Below are positions 16,847 to 26,363 of a stretch of 64,000 nucleotides of DNA, in pieces. The position numbers and the translations under genes were made by a program. Origin of the DNA: Brevibacterium antiquum CNRZ 918 (lineage in GTDB: Bacteria; Actinomycetota; Actinomycetes; Actinomycetales; Brevibacteriaceae); contig NZ_FXZD01000004.1 of assembly GCF_900169145.1 (NCBI RefSeq), forward strand, positions 186,001 to 250,000. The letters are read 5' to 3'. Every line of letters begins with the position of its first letter. Within the stretch, counting starts at the first letter, position 1. A model generated the notes under the pieces. The model made no database searches, had not been told where the DNA came from, and was given only the letters and a program-made list of their open reading frames with translations.

Positions 16847-18337
16847 ATGACAGTCGTGCTCTACATCGTCGGGATCGTCCTGTTCCTGATCGGGATCTCG
16901 ATCTCGATCGGACTGCACGAGCTCGGCCATCTGACTCCGGCGAAGAGGTTCGGGGTCAAGGTCACCCATTACATGGTCGGCTTCGGCCCGACGGTGTTCT
17001 CCTTCCGCCGCGGCGAGACGGAATACGGAATCAAGGCACTGCCCTTGGGCGGGTTCATCGCCATGCCGGGAATGTATCCTCCGCTGACTGCGACGACACG
17101 CCGGGCCGACACAGCCTCAGGCGGCGATGCCCTCCACGCTGAAGACGCGGTCGGGGACGATCACCTCGGCGATGGCACCGCCGAGGGAAACACCGGCGCC
17201 GACGTCGTGACCGAGGCCCCTCGCCCGCGGAAGCAGCGGCGCGGTCGCCTGTTCGAGAACACGATGGCCGATGCCCGGGATTTCTCGAACCAGGAGATCG
17301 AACCGGGGGAGGAACACCGGACGTTCTACGCCCTGAACGTGCCCAAACGACTCGTCGTGATGTTCTCCGGGCCTCTGGTCAACCTTGTTCTCGGGATCAT
17401 CATCATGGCGATCTCACTCATCGGCATCGGGATCATGACCCCGACGACCACGGTGCAGACGGTGGTCGAATGCGCGGTACCGGCTTCCGAAGCGGCGCAG
17501 CGTCCCGCAGACCAGAAGAAGAGCTGCCAGGACGATGATCCGCTCACTCCCGCGTGGGAAGCCGGGATCAAACCAGGCGATGACATCACCTCGGTGGCCG
17601 GAGTCTCCACCGACAGCTGGGACGAACTCTCCGGCGTCATCAAGGAGCATGCCGGTGAGCGAGTCGACGTGGAGTTCACCCGCGATGGTCGCTCTCAGTC
17701 CGTCAATGTCCCGATCATCGCGCATGAGAGCGTCCGCGTCGACGACAGCGGACGGCCCGTGATGAATGCCGATGGCACACCACAAACGGTCACGGAGGGC
17801 TTCTTCGGCGTCGGGCCCGTCCAAGAGCGTCAGCCGCTGCCGCTGAACGAGTTCCCCGGCGCGGTCTGGGAGCAGGTCAGTGGCGTCTTCCACGCGATCG
17901 TGACCCTGCCGGTCAAGCTCATCGACATCGCCGAGGTGGCCACCGGTTCGAAGGAACGCGACGCCGAGGGGCTGGTCGGCATGGTCGGAGTCGGGCGCAT
18001 CGCCGGTGAGATCGTCTCAACCGATAAGTTCCAGATCATGGAGAAGGCACAGTTGGGGCTGGGCATGCTGGGATCACTCAACATCTTCCTGTTCGCCTTC
18101 AACATGATCCCGCTGCTGCCGCTCGACGGTGGACACATCGCAGTGGGCCTCTACGAAGGCGCACGGCGCCAGATCAACAAATTCCGCGGACGCGGACGAA
18201 TCGGTCCCTTCGATACGGCCCGGCTGCTGCCGCTGACTTACGTCGTCATCGGGCTGATGCTGTGCATGACGGCGCTGCTCGTCTACGTCGACCTCGTCAA
18301 ACCCGTCACGCTCGACGCGATCTTCAATTCCGGGTAG
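16847..18337 (+). CDS. site-2 intramembrane metalloprotease (RseP/Rip1-type, M50)
   Basis: 496 residues from the ATG at 16847. Site-2 proteases cleave membrane-spanning anti-sigma factors or other substrates; the mycobacterial orthologue is Rip1. H24, E25 and H28 (HELGH) lie in the first membrane helix, and the second zinc motif is NMIPLLPLDGGH near residue 420. A PDZ domain (AWEAGIKPGDDITSVAGVSTDSWDEL...) sits between the second and third helices. Unusual: a ~75-residue hydrophilic insertion after FIAMPGMYPP (about 72-145), before FYALNVPKRLVVMFSGP. Directly behind dxr; convergent with the serine hydrolase gene with only 6 bases between stops. Confidence 0.93.
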   Translation: MTVVLYIVGIVLFLIGISISIGLHELGHLTPAKRFGVKVTHYMVGFGPTVFSFRRGETEYGIKALPLGGFIAMPGMYPPLTATTRRADTASGGDALHAEDAVGDDHLGDGTAEGNTGADVVTEAPRPRKQRRGRLFENTMADARDFSNQEIEPGEEHRTFYALNVPKRLVVMFSGPLVNLVLGIIIMAISLIGIGIMTPTTTVQTVVECAVPASEAAQRPADQKKSCQDDDPLTPAWEAGIKPGDDITSVAGVSTDSWDELSGVIKEHAGERVDVEFTRDGRSQSVNVPIIAHESVRVDDSGRPVMNADGTPQTVTEGFFGVGPVQERQPLPLNEFPGAVWEQVSGVFHAIVTLPVKLIDIAEVATGSKERDAEGLVGMVGVGRIAGEIVSTDKFQIMEKAQLGLGMLGSLNIFLFAFNMIPLLPLDGGHIAVGLYEGARRQINKFRGRGRIGPFDTARLLPLTYVVIGLMLCMTALLVYVDLVKPVTLDAIFNSG

Positions 18338-18343
18338 GCCTCC

Positions 18344-19747
18344 TCAGCTGCTCAGCGAGATCGTCTGCACCTCGCCGAGGTGGTCCAAGCTGACCGTGAT
18401 CGTCGCCGTCTGTGTCGTGTGTGCCGTCACCGTCCCCTTCAGCGGGGTCGTCATGGTGACATCCTCATCAGTGAAGGACTGAGTGAGCTGCCGGTCGTCT
18501 TTCCACGCGTCGAAGCGCTCACGGCGTTCGGTACGGGGCTCATCGAGGTCCATGTTGACAGTGAAGAGTTCGTTCGCGACCTCCTCGTCGAAGTCGATGA
18601 CCAGGTTCGCTGCGCGCAGCACAGTCTCTGACTGTTCGGGTGCGACGCGGTGGTGGGGTGCCGGCACCGCGAAGCTTGTGCGTATCAGCTGCCGATCGGG
18701 ACTGGCCGTGGCGGCGGCCCAACCGGCGTCGATGGCCTCCCTGACGGTGCGTTCAGCCGGGTAGTACGTCGTATTGCCGAACACGACGATGCTCAGTCCC
18801 AGGTCCGGGAACCAACGCATGTGCGAGCCGTATCCGGGGTAGCCGCCGGAATGGCAGACGACGCGGCCGAACCGGGAGTCGAGGCGGGGCTGCAGACCGA
18901 AGCCGTAGTTGACGGATTCGGCGTGGTGCTCGCTTGTCTGGACCTCGATGAGTCGATGCGACTGCTGATTGTCACTCAGGATCCGCGGCAGTGCTCCCGG
19001 CGCATAGGCGTCGAGGCTGTCCAGGGCGTCCATATGGGCGTTCATCCAGGTCCCGATGTCGTTGACCGTGGAGATGACTCCGCCAATGGGGGAGAAGGCT
19101 CCGGGGCCGGTGAGTTCGGTCGGGTGGCCCTGGCCGTTTCGGTCGATGCGGATGCCGGGCATCAAGTCTGGGAAGTCGGCGACGTCGAAACCAGTGCGAC
19201 TGAGGCTCAGAGGCTGAAGCACCTCGGCGGTGACGATGTCGATGAACGGCTTCCCGGTCACGGACTCGGCGACGAGCCCGAGGAGTGCGTAACCGAGGTT
19301 GGAGTACTCGTATCCGGTGTCTGCGGGCGCGATGGGGATGGCTCCGCGTTTGAGGTAGTCGATGAGTTCGGCACTCGTCATCGCCTCCACCCGATCAGCC
19401 CAGGGATCGTCCTTGGTGAATCCGGTGCCCATCGTCAGCGCCTGTCGGCAGGTGCGGTCGGCAATCGATGTGCCCCTGAGCTCGGGAACGATCTGGCCCA
19501 GCGACCTGTCAAGATCCAGGCCGTTGGCCGCGAGGCAGCCTATCGCAGCGGCGGTGAACGACTTCGTCATCGATGCGATCCGGTACGGAACGTCGCCGTG
19601 GGCAGCCGTCCCGGTCTCGCCTCGGCGAAAGACTCCCCAGGCGAGTGTTCCGCCCTGGTCCGCGAGAGACTTCGCTGCAGCTTCGAGTCGGCCGATGACG
19701 GCCTGGGTATCGGGGTGGGTGAACGGCACGGAAGCAACTCGGCTCAC
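18344..19747 (-). CDS. serine hydrolase of the beta-lactamase/DD-peptidase (class C-like) family
   Basis: 467 residues. The three active-site elements are present: S59-M-T-K62 (SxxK), Y148-S-N150 (YxN) and HSGG in VVCHSGGYPGYG (third motif, H replacing K as in many esterase-type members). This family includes D-aminopeptidases, esterases and class C beta-lactamases. There is no signal peptide, so a cytoplasmic esterase or peptidase is more likely than antibiotic resistance. The C-terminal ~110 residues form an extra beta-rich domain. It sits on the opposite strand inside the otherwise conserved dxr-rip-ispG cluster, so it was probably inserted there. Confidence 0.82.
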   Translation of the reverse strand: MSRVASVPFTHPDTQAVIGRLEAAAKSLADQGGTLAWGVFRRGETGTAAHGDVPYRIASMTKSFTAAAIGCLAANGLDLDRSLGQIVPELRGTSIADRTCRQALTMGTGFTKDDPWADRVEAMTSAELIDYLKRGAIPIAPADTGYEYSNLGYALLGLVAESVTGKPFIDIVTAEVLQPLSLSRTGFDVADFPDLMPGIRIDRNGQGHPTELTGPGAFSPIGGVISTVNDIGTWMNAHMDALDSLDAYAPGALPRILSDNQQSHRLIEVQTSEHHAESVNYGFGLQPRLDSRFGRVVCHSGGYPGYGSHMRWFPDLGLSIVVFGNTTYYPAERTVREAIDAGWAAATASPDRQLIRTSFAVPAPHHRVAPEQSETVLRAANLVIDFDEEVANELFTVNMDLDEPRTERRERFDAWKDDRQLTQSFTDEDVTMTTPLKGTVTAHTTQTATITVSLDHLGEVQTISLSS

Positions 19748-19855
19748 AGACTTCTCCTCTGCACGGACGGCAAGTTTCCTTCACGATACCTGCGAAAGGA
19801 TGCTGTGGTGAGCGATCACACCGTGGTCGGAGAGGCCGGACACGGTTTGAAGTCC

Positions 19856-19861
19856 TACAAT
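19856..19861 (+). promoter_or_regulatory. possible -10 of ispG
   Basis: TACAAT is a near-consensus -10 about 55 bases before the ispG start. No matching -35 is visible, so this is weak. ispG needs its own promoter here because the serine hydrolase gene separates it from dxr-rip. Confidence 0.3.
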
Positions 19862-19917
19862 ATGAATGACTCGAACGTTCAGTCTGGTCACCAGTCGTCA
19901 ATGAAGGGAATGTCTTC

Positions 19918-21066
19918 GTGACATCGGTCAACCTCGGAATGCCTGCCCCACCACCTCCTGTGCTTTCGCCGCGACGGAAGACGAGACAGATCCAGGTCGG
20001 AAAGGTCGGCGTCGGTTCCGATTTCCCCGTCAGCGTCCAGTCGATGACGACGACTCAGACCACAGACATCAACGGGACTCTGCAGCAGATCGCCGAACTC
20101 ACAGCCTCAGGCTGCGACATCGTGCGCGTGGCCTGTCCATCGCCTGATGATGCTGCGGCACTTCCGGCGATCGCGCAGAAGTCGCAGATCCCGGTCATCG
20201 CCGACATCCACTTCCAGCCGAAGTACGTCTACGCTGCGATCGACGCCGGTTGCGCCGCTGTACGCGTCAATCCCGGCAACATCCGCAAGTTCGACGATCA
20301 GGTCAAGGAGATCGCCAAGGCTGCGAAGGACGCCGGAACCTCGATCCGGATCGGTGTCAACGCCGGTTCGTTGGACAAGCGGATCATGGAGAAATACGGC
20401 AAGGCCACTCCGGAGGCGCTCGTCGAGTCCGCTGTGTGGGAGGCCTCGCTGTTCGAAGAACACGACTTCCACGATTTCAAGATCTCTGTCAAACACAATG
20501 ACCCCGTGGTCATGGTCCGCGCCTACGAGATGCTCGCCGAGCGCGGTGACTGGCCCCTGCACCTCGGTGTCACCGAGGCTGGGCCCGCCTTCCAGGGCAC
20601 GATCAAATCCGCCACCGCCTTCGGCGCACTGCTGTCGCAGGGCATCGGCGACACGATTCGCGTCTCACTCTCCGCACCACCCGTGGAGGAGATCAAGGTC
20701 GGCAATCAGATCCTCGAGAGCCTCAACCTCAGACCTCGCAAGCTCGAGATCGTCTCGTGCCCGTCCTGTGGACGTGCCCAGGTGGACGTCTACACGCTCG
20801 CTGACAAGGTCACCGCCGGGCTTGAAGGCATGGAAGTTCCTCTGCGAGTCGCTGTCATGGGCTGCGTCGTCAATGGTCCCGGCGAAGCCCGTGAGGCCGA
20901 CCTCGGTGTGGCCAGCGGCAACGGCAAGGGTCAGATCTTCGTCAAGGGGGAGGTCATCAAGACCGTGCCCGAGGACATGATCGTCGAGACCCTCATTGAA
21001 GAAGCCAATCGCATCGCAGCGGAGTCCGACGTCCCATCCGGGGCGCCCGACGTCGTCGTCGGCTGA
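19918..21066 (+). CDS. ispG: 4-hydroxy-3-methylbut-2-enyl diphosphate synthase
   Basis: 382 residues; 4Fe-4S enzyme of the penultimate MEP-pathway step (MEcPP to HMBPP). Recognised by [20 protein letters not shown] near the start, [22 protein letters not shown], and the cluster cysteines in SCPSCGR (about 280) and [13 protein letters not shown] (about 319). Short bacterial/actinobacterial type without the plant-type insert. GTG start with SD GAAGGGA at a suitable distance. Followed by the GNAT gene after 59 bases. Confidence 0.97.
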   Translation: MTSVNLGMPAPPPPVLSPRRKTRQIQVGKVGVGSDFPVSVQSMTTTQTTDINGTLQQIAELTASGCDIVRVACPSPDDAAALPAIAQKSQIPVIADIHFQPKYVYAAIDAGCAAVRVNPGNIRKFDDQVKEIAKAAKDAGTSIRIGVNAGSLDKRIMEKYGKATPEALVESAVWEASLFEEHDFHDFKISVKHNDPVVMVRAYEMLAERGDWPLHLGVTEAGPAFQGTIKSATAFGALLSQGIGDTIRVSLSAPPVEEIKVGNQILESLNLRPRKLEIVSCPSCGRAQVDVYTLADKVTAGLEGMEVPLRVAVMGCVVNGPGEAREADLGVASGNGKGQIFVKGEVIKTVPEDMIVETLIEEANRIAAESDVPSGAPDVVVG

Positions 21067-21125
21067 GATCTGACCTGTCCGAAAAGCTGCCTGGTGTGTG
21101 AGTATCTGAACAAGGAGGCTCTCTC

Positions 21126-22004
21126 GTGTTGAGAGTCGCTCGTCTGGGACATCAGCACACCCGTTGGCTGAAGAGCCTGCTCGCGCTCAACCCGTGTGAG
21201 AACGTCTACCTCATCGCGCTGCTCGAAGTCACGGGCACAGCGCAGATGGGCTCACCCGCCGGTTCCCTGCTGGGCGTCTTCGACGATGACCGACCGGTCG
21301 CAGCCTACTGGGTGGGCGGCAACATCATCCCCGTCGCGGCGACCCCGGGGACCAATCAGGCCCTCGCCGAGAAGCTCAACGCCGATGGCCGCTATTCCTG
21401 CTCCCTCATCGGTGCCCGTGAGATCATCCTCGATCTGCACAGCCGCCTGAACTGGGGACGTCCCCGCGGGGTCCGTGATCGGCAGCCGTTGCTGGCGATC
21501 AGTTCCGACCCCTTGGTCCAACCCGACGAGTCGGTGGATCTGGTGACGGTGGAACAGTTGCCTGCGGTGTTCTCGGCCAGTGTTGACATGTTCACCAACG
21601 AGGTGGGCTTCTCGCCGGTAGAAGGCGGCCAGTCAAGCTATATGGCTCGAGTCCGCAACATCATCAGGGGCAAGAACTGCTTTGCGCGCATCTCGGACAC
21701 TCTGCCCCAAGGCGGATCGGTGGCACGCTGGCCCGCGACGGACCAACCCGAGCAGGTGCTGTTCAAAGCAGACATCGGCATCCGCGCACCGCGCATTGTT
21801 CAGGTTCAGGGCGTCTGGGTTCATCCCGACGTTAGGCAGCAGGGCCTGGGCGCTGCCGGAATGGCGGCAGTCGTGGCGCAGACTCGAGCGGCCGGGCACA
21901 CCACGGTGAGCCTCTACGCCAATGATTACAACGAGGTGGCCCTACGTATGTACACACGTGTCGGTTTCGAACAGGTGGGCACCTTCGCCACGGTCATGTA
22001 CTGA
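21126..22004 (+). CDS. GNAT-family acetyltransferase with N-terminal DUF4081-like domain
   Basis: 292 residues. The C-terminal half is a GNAT fold: VQGVWVHPDVRQQGLGAAGMAAVVAQ is the acetyl-CoA loop (R/Q-x-x-G-x-G/A), and SLYANDYNEVALRMYTRVGFEQVGTFATVMY is the typical end. The N-terminal half (LLALNPCENVYLIALLE...) matches the small domain fused to GNATs next to ispG and proS in many actinobacteria. Substrate unknown. A strong SD (AAGGAGG, 21113-21119) supports the GTG at 21126; TTG 21129 is one codon further. Confidence 0.85.
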   Translation: MLRVARLGHQHTRWLKSLLALNPCENVYLIALLEVTGTAQMGSPAGSLLGVFDDDRPVAAYWVGGNIIPVAATPGTNQALAEKLNADGRYSCSLIGAREIILDLHSRLNWGRPRGVRDRQPLLAISSDPLVQPDESVDLVTVEQLPAVFSASVDMFTNEVGFSPVEGGQSSYMARVRNIIRGKNCFARISDTLPQGGSVARWPATDQPEQVLFKADIGIRAPRIVQVQGVWVHPDVRQQGLGAAGMAAVVAQTRAAGHTTVSLYANDYNEVALRMYTRVGFEQVGTFATVMY

Positions 22005-22138
22005 CCGACCTCAGTCCAGCAACGCGAGGCAGACTCCGCGTCGACAGCAGAGTTGCGCGTCGAGAGCAGAGGCTAGCCTGGAGAGCCGAGGGCCGGGAGT
22101 CTGCTCTCGAAGGTGCAATCGTCTCTCGACGACGTCAG

Positions 22139-22192
22139 CGGCCTCAGGGGTCTCAGCGGCCTCAGGGGTCTCTGCGGCCTCAGCGGTCCCGG
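22139..22192. repeat. 18-bp tandem repeats at the 3' end of the S4 gene
   Basis: CGGCCTCAGGGGTCTCAG (22139-22156), a copy with one change (22157-22174) and a third decayed copy (from 22175) that runs into the last codons of the minus-strand S4 gene. The repeat may have arisen by slippage from the coding end outward. Confidence 0.7.
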
Positions 22193-22587
22193 TTCCGGGG
22201 CTTTGCCAGGTCTCCCAGAAACTTCTCCATCTCCCGGCGGTCCTTCTTCGTCGGCCGGCCCAACCCCTTGTCTCTGCGGGGGACGAAACCGCGCAGAGCA
22301 GGATCCGGTTCCGGGGTGAGATCCTCGTAGCACTGCACGGCGATCGATGCCTGCGGACGTGTGGGGACGAAGCCGGTGATCTTCCAGGTGAACTCGGTGC
22401 TGGCCTTGCGCACGCGCACCTCCTGGCCGATGGAGACCTTCTGCGCCGCCTTGACACGCTGACCCTCGACCTGGACGTGGCCACCACGGCAGGCCTGAGT
22501 CGCTAAGTTCCGGGTCTTGAACATCCGAGTCGTCCATAGCCAGACGTCCACGCGAACGTGCTTGCCCGGCGAACGGTCAATCTCCAC
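22180..22587 (-). CDS. S4-domain RNA-binding protein (Hsp15/HslR-like)
   Basis: 135 residues. The S4 fold begins at VRVDVWLWTTRMFKTRNLATQACRGGHVQVEGQRVKAAQKVSIGQEVRV, close to Hsp15 (HslR), which binds free 50S subunits carrying nascent peptidyl-tRNA. The C-terminus is basic (GRPTKKDRREMEKFLGDLAKPRNRDR), as in Hsp15-like proteins. Reads divergently away from proS with the NrtR-like gene 64 bases upstream on the same strand. Confidence 0.85.
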   Translation of the reverse strand: MEIDRSPGKHVRVDVWLWTTRMFKTRNLATQACRGGHVQVEGQRVKAAQKVSIGQEVRVRKASTEFTWKITGFVPTRPQASIAVQCYEDLTPEPDPALRGFVPRRDKGLGRPTKKDRREMEKFLGDLAKPRNRDR

Positions 22588-22651
22588 AGTCAGCCTCCCT
22601 TCTGTCAGTGTGCACCACAGTCAGCCTCTGCTGCGTCGGTGCCCACTATCC

Positions 22652-23392
22652 TCAGTGTCCACTATCGCCACCATCGTCAGCGCCGGCGGTCGAGGCCACG
22701 CTGCCTGCATCGCGATGCAGAGCGATCTCGGTGCGGCGAGTGAATGTCTGGGCGGGGCGGCCACGTCCCTGAGACACAGCCTGCCCGGTGGGTGCGAGCA
22801 GCGGCAGCATCGTGCGGCGGAACGTATCTGCCTGCAGATCCTCTCCCGAGACGATCTGATGCAGCTCACGCAGCTGCCGCAGCGAGAACTCGTCCGGCAA
22901 CAGCCCGAACGGGTCGGGTGTGCGCTCATGCAGGGAACGCAGGCGGTGGACCGCAACCCGGACGATCTCCTGATGCTCGGCGCTGAGCTCACGCACCGAA
23001 TGCACGGGCGCCAGCTTTCGCCGCCGCGCATCCTGCGGATCGGGCTCGGTCTCTGGAGAACTCGCGTCGCCGAATCCCACATCGGTCGTCGACAGCACAT
23101 CGAGGTGCGCCACCGAGATCACCCACCCGCGATCATCACGATCGGGCTGGTCGAAGACATGGAGCTGGACGGGGGCGCGATCGACGAGCCGCGCCTTTTC
23201 GCGCAGGCACCGTGCAACAGCCTCGGCGAGTCGCTCCTGGGGCCGCAGAATCGATCCCGGCAGCTGCCACGCGCCGTCGCCGGAATGGGTGAGGAGCACG
23301 TGCAGACCACGTCGGGGGACTGGGCAGAGGACCGCGGTGTCGACCGCGACCGATGGCCGCGGGAACTGCGTCAGTTGAGTGGAATCAGGCAT
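22652..23392 (-). CDS. NrtR-like Nudix-domain protein with C-terminal winged helix
   Basis: 246 residues. The N-terminal half is Nudix-like (VAVDTAVLCPVPRRGLHVLLTHSGDGAWQLPGSILRPQERLAEAVARCLREK). The Nudix box REUxEExGU has decayed to REKARL, so hydrolase activity is unlikely. The C-terminal part (GLLPDEFSLRQLRELHQIVSGEDLQADTFRRTMLP ... GRGRPAQTF) matches the winged-helix end of NrtR regulators, which repress NAD-biosynthesis genes and are released by ADP-ribose. No NAD genes are adjacent, so the target is unknown. Two 16-bp direct repeats (23404-23435) lie just before its start and could be an autoregulatory site. Confidence 0.7.
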   Translation of the reverse strand: MPDSTQLTQFPRPSVAVDTAVLCPVPRRGLHVLLTHSGDGAWQLPGSILRPQERLAEAVARCLREKARLVDRAPVQLHVFDQPDRDDRGWVISVAHLDVLSTTDVGFGDASSPETEPDPQDARRRKLAPVHSVRELSAEHQEIVRVAVHRLRSLHERTPDPFGLLPDEFSLRQLRELHQIVSGEDLQADTFRRTMLPLLAPTGQAVSQGRGRPAQTFTRRTEIALHRDAGSVASTAGADDGGDSGH

Positions 23393-23403
23393 GCTCTTCG
23401 TAT

Positions 23404-23435
23404 CGGTCAGCGAGTCGGTCGGTCAGCGATTCGGC
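23404..23435. repeat. two 16-bp direct repeats upstream of the NrtR-like gene
   Basis: CGGTCAGCGAGTCGGT and CGGTCAGCGATTCGGC, adjacent, 14 of 16 bases identical, beginning 12 bases upstream of the minus-strand start codon. Possible operator or a simple duplication. Confidence 0.6.
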
Positions 23436-23497
23436 CTGAATCGCTCAGACCCTGGTGGACGTCTGTGCCTACCAGTCTAATTCGCTTCCACCACCTG

Positions 23498-23541
23498 ACG
23501 AATCCGACCCTGCCAACTAACGAATCCAACCCCGCCAGCTG
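23498..23541. repeat. two 22-bp imperfect tandem repeats
   Basis: The unit begins ACGAATCC and ends in GCCA-CT; 18 of 22 bases match between the copies. Located in the 300-base divergent gap before proS; the rest of the gap holds the proS promoter and no gene. Confidence 0.55.
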
Positions 23542-23625
23542 ACGGTTCTATGATCAGCACACGGCAGATCCGGACCCAGTAGCTGCCTGATCCCGATCGT
23601 CACTCTGGTCGGTTCTGAACCGCAA

Positions 23626-23654
23626 TTGCCGTGCGGATACTCGCGTGCGATAGT
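23626..23654 (+). promoter_or_regulatory. proS promoter
   Basis: TTGCCG (23626-23631), a 17-base spacer, GATAGT (23649-23654). The expected transcription start is near 23661, giving a leader of about 30 bases with SD GAGGAG before the ATG at 23693. Confidence 0.6.
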
Positions 23655-23692
23655 GTTCGATCTGAGTCCTGACAAGTTGAGGAGTATCACCC

Positions 23693-25540
23693 ATGGCCCT
23701 GCGCATGTCGTCCCTGTTTGTGCGAACCCAGAAGGAGGACCCGGTCGGAGCCGAGGTCGCCAGCCACAAACTTCTGCACCGTGCGGGATACATCCGCCGA
23801 TCGGCCCCGGGGATCTACACATGGCTGCCGCTGGGACTGAGCGTCCTGGGCAAGATCGAAGCCATCGTGCGCGAGGAAATGGCCCGAGCCGGATCACAGG
23901 AAGTCCACTTCCCCGGCCTGCTGCCCGCCGACCCGTACAGAAAGTCCGGACGATGGGAGGCCTTCGGCCCCGATCTGTTCCACCTCAAGGACCGCAGAGA
24001 CAACGACTACATCCTTGCCCCCACCCACGAAGAGGTCTTCACCCTCCTCGTCAAGGACCTGTACTCCTCCTACAAAGATCTCCCACTTTCGATCTACCAG
24101 GTCCAGACCAAATACCGTGACGAGGCCAGGCCCCGCGCGGGTCTGCTGCGCGGACGCGAATTCATCATGAAGGACGCCTACTCCTTCGATATCGACGACG
24201 CCGGTCTCGACGCCTCCTACGAAGCGATGCGCGTGGCCTACCTGCGCGCCTTCGCCCGCCTCGGCCTGCCCTGCCTGCCGGTCAAGGCCACCCCCGGCGC
24301 CATGGGTGGATCGGGCACTGAGGAATTCATCTACCCCTCCGAGGTCGGTGAAGACACCTTCGTGCGCTCACCCGGCGGGTACGCCGCCAATGTTGAGGCC
24401 GTGACCTCGATCGTGCCCCAGCCGATCGACTTCTCACTCTCACCCGCAGCCCACGTCGAGGACACGCCCGAGACATCCACGATCGAGACTCTCGTCGCCG
24501 CCGCCAACGAGAACCATCCTCGCGAGGATCGGGCCTGGACGGCAGCAGACACGCTCAAGAACGTCGTCTGCGCCGTCACTCACCCCGACGGTACCCGCGA
24601 GATCATCGTCATCGGTCTGCCCGGTGACCGTGCCGTCGACCTCGACCGAGCCGCCGGCACCGGAATGCTGGGCAACGGCGAAGTCGATCTCGAAGCGGCC
24701 ACGAGCGACGACCTCGTCGCCCACCCGGAGCTCGTCAGGGGCTACATCGGACCGGGCCTCGACCTCGACAATCAGGTTCTTGGCCTCGAGGGCACCTCGA
24801 AGGTCCGCTTCCTCCTCGACCCGCGCGTCGTCGACGGCACCCGCTGGATCACCGGGGCCAACGAGCCCGGGCGGCACGTCTTCGATCTCGTCGCCGGTCG
24901 CGACTTCACCTCCGATGGCAGCATCGAAGCCGCCGAGGTGGTCCTCGGTGACCCCGCACCCGACGGTTCGGGCCCGCTCGAGTTGGCTCGTGGTGTCGAG
25001 ATCGGTCAGATCTTCAAGCTCGGCCGCAAGTACGCCGAGTCTCTTGACCTCAAGGTCCTTGACCAGAACGGCAAGGCCACGACCGTGACGATGGGCTCCT
25101 ACGGCCTCGGCGTCACCCGTGTCATGGCCTGCATCGCGGAGGAGTACCACAGCGAATCCGGTCTCCTCTGGCCTCAGCACCTGGCCCCGGCCGATGTGCA
25201 CGTCATCGCCGCGGGCAAGGGCGAGGACATCGCCGAGGCTGCCGAGAAGCTGACAGGCGAGCTTGAATCCGAGGGCGTCACCGTCCTCCTCGACGACCGC
25301 CTCAAGGTCTCACCCGGCTTCAAGTTCGCCGATGCCGAACTCATCGGCATCCCGACCGTGATCGTCGTCGGTCGCGGCCTGGCCGAGGGAGTGGTGGAAG
25401 TCCGCAACCGTCTGGCCGATGAGAAATCGGAGGTGCCCGTCGCCGAGGTGGTCGCCTCCACTGTGGCCACGATCCGCGCCGCTTACGCCACGGCGTCTGC
25501 CGCGGCAGACGCTGCAATCGCACACACATCTGCACGTTGA
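23693..25540 (+). CDS. proS: prolyl-tRNA synthetase (bacterial type with editing insert)
   Basis: 615 residues. Class II synthetase charging tRNA-Pro. Motif 1 region: [28 protein letters not shown]. Motif 2: [32 protein letters not shown]. Motif 3: [23 protein letters not shown]. Between motifs 2 and 3 (about 225-410) is the INS editing domain, which hydrolyses Ala-tRNA-Pro. The anticodon-binding domain closes the protein ([22 protein letters not shown]...), followed by a short Ala-rich tail. The promoter at 23626-23654 fits. Followed by a permease gene after 13 bases. Confidence 0.97.
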   Translation: MALRMSSLFVRTQKEDPVGAEVASHKLLHRAGYIRRSAPGIYTWLPLGLSVLGKIEAIVREEMARAGSQEVHFPGLLPADPYRKSGRWEAFGPDLFHLKDRRDNDYILAPTHEEVFTLLVKDLYSSYKDLPLSIYQVQTKYRDEARPRAGLLRGREFIMKDAYSFDIDDAGLDASYEAMRVAYLRAFARLGLPCLPVKATPGAMGGSGTEEFIYPSEVGEDTFVRSPGGYAANVEAVTSIVPQPIDFSLSPAAHVEDTPETSTIETLVAAANENHPREDRAWTAADTLKNVVCAVTHPDGTREIIVIGLPGDRAVDLDRAAGTGMLGNGEVDLEAATSDDLVAHPELVRGYIGPGLDLDNQVLGLEGTSKVRFLLDPRVVDGTRWITGANEPGRHVFDLVAGRDFTSDGSIEAAEVVLGDPAPDGSGPLELARGVEIGQIFKLGRKYAESLDLKVLDQNGKATTVTMGSYGLGVTRVMACIAEEYHSESGLLWPQHLAPADVHVIAAGKGEDIAEAAEKLTGELESEGVTVLLDDRLKVSPGFKFADAELIGIPTVIVVGRGLAEGVVEVRNRLADEKSEVPVAEVVASTVATIRAAYATASAAADAAIAHTSAR

Positions 25541-25553
25541 ACCGACGCAGGTG

Positions 25554-26360
25554 ATGGAGGCGCTCACCGCCGGCATCGATGTCACCCTTGGCATGCTTCT
25601 GTGGCTGTTGGCCGCGGGCGTGCTGGCTGGGTGGATCGATGCCGTTGTCGGTGGTGGCGGCCTGATCCAGCTGCCGGCCCTGCTATTGGTGCCGGGCATG
25701 ACGCCGGTCCAAGCGGTCGCGACGAACAAGGTGGGATCGATCGCGGGCACGACCGCCTCGGCGGTGACCTATCTGCGCAAGATCACCCCTGACCGATCGG
25801 CGACGATCCCCGCCGCTGCCACGGCCTTCCTCGGAGCCGTGTTCGGTGCCAAACTCGCGACCCTGGTCCCTGGTACACTCTTCACTCCGATCATTCTCGC
25901 CGCACTCATCGGGGTCGGACTCTTCACGGTCCTCAACCCCAGCCTCGGCGCCGATGCGAGTCTGCGGTTCGGGGAGTCCTCGAAACGCCACCATGGGCTG
26001 TCATGGCTGATCGGACTCACGATCGGTGTCTACGACGGAGTGCTCGGTCCAGGCACTGGATCCTTCCTCGTCATCGCGTTCGTCACGGTCATCGGGTTCT
26101 CATTCCTCCAGGCCTCGGCCACAGCGAAGGTCATCAACTGGGCGACGAACTTCGGAGCTTTGGTCTACTTCATTCCCGACGGCCAAGTCGTCTGGGCACT
26201 CGGCCTCGTTGTGGCTGTGGGCAATGTGCTCGGCGGAATCTTCGGCGCGCGCACGGCATTGAAGAAGGGGTCCGGCTTCGTCCGGGTCATCTTCGTCGTC
26301 GTGGTCTCCGCGATGATCCTCAAACTCGGCTACGACGTGATCTCCGGCCTGATCCACTGA
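25554..26360 (+). CDS. TSUP/TauE-SafE family membrane permease
   Basis: 268 residues from the ATG at 25554 (GTG 25551 is also possible). Eight predicted membrane segments. The family signature GWIDAVVGGGGLIQLPALLL near the N-terminus and its repeat GVYDGVLGPGTGSFLVIAFV in the middle are clear. TSUP proteins export or import small anions such as sulfite, sulfonates or sulfoacetate; substrate not predictable here. It follows proS with a 13-base gap and is probably read through from it. It ends 4 bases before a 56-bp nested palindrome. Confidence 0.88.
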   Translation: MEALTAGIDVTLGMLLWLLAAGVLAGWIDAVVGGGGLIQLPALLLVPGMTPVQAVATNKVGSIAGTTASAVTYLRKITPDRSATIPAAATAFLGAVFGAKLATLVPGTLFTPIILAALIGVGLFTVLNPSLGADASLRFGESSKRHHGLSWLIGLTIGVYDGVLGPGTGSFLVIAFVTVIGFSFLQASATAKVINWATNFGALVYFIPDGQVVWALGLVVAVGNVLGGIFGARTALKKGSGFVRVIFVVVVSAMILKLGYDVISGLIH

Positions 26361-26363
26361 CTG

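Noticed and set aside
22011-22487. Minus-strand frame with repeated PEAAET residues next to the S4 gene
   Set aside because: It overlaps the S4 gene in another frame; the repeats are just the 18-bp tandem repeats read through.
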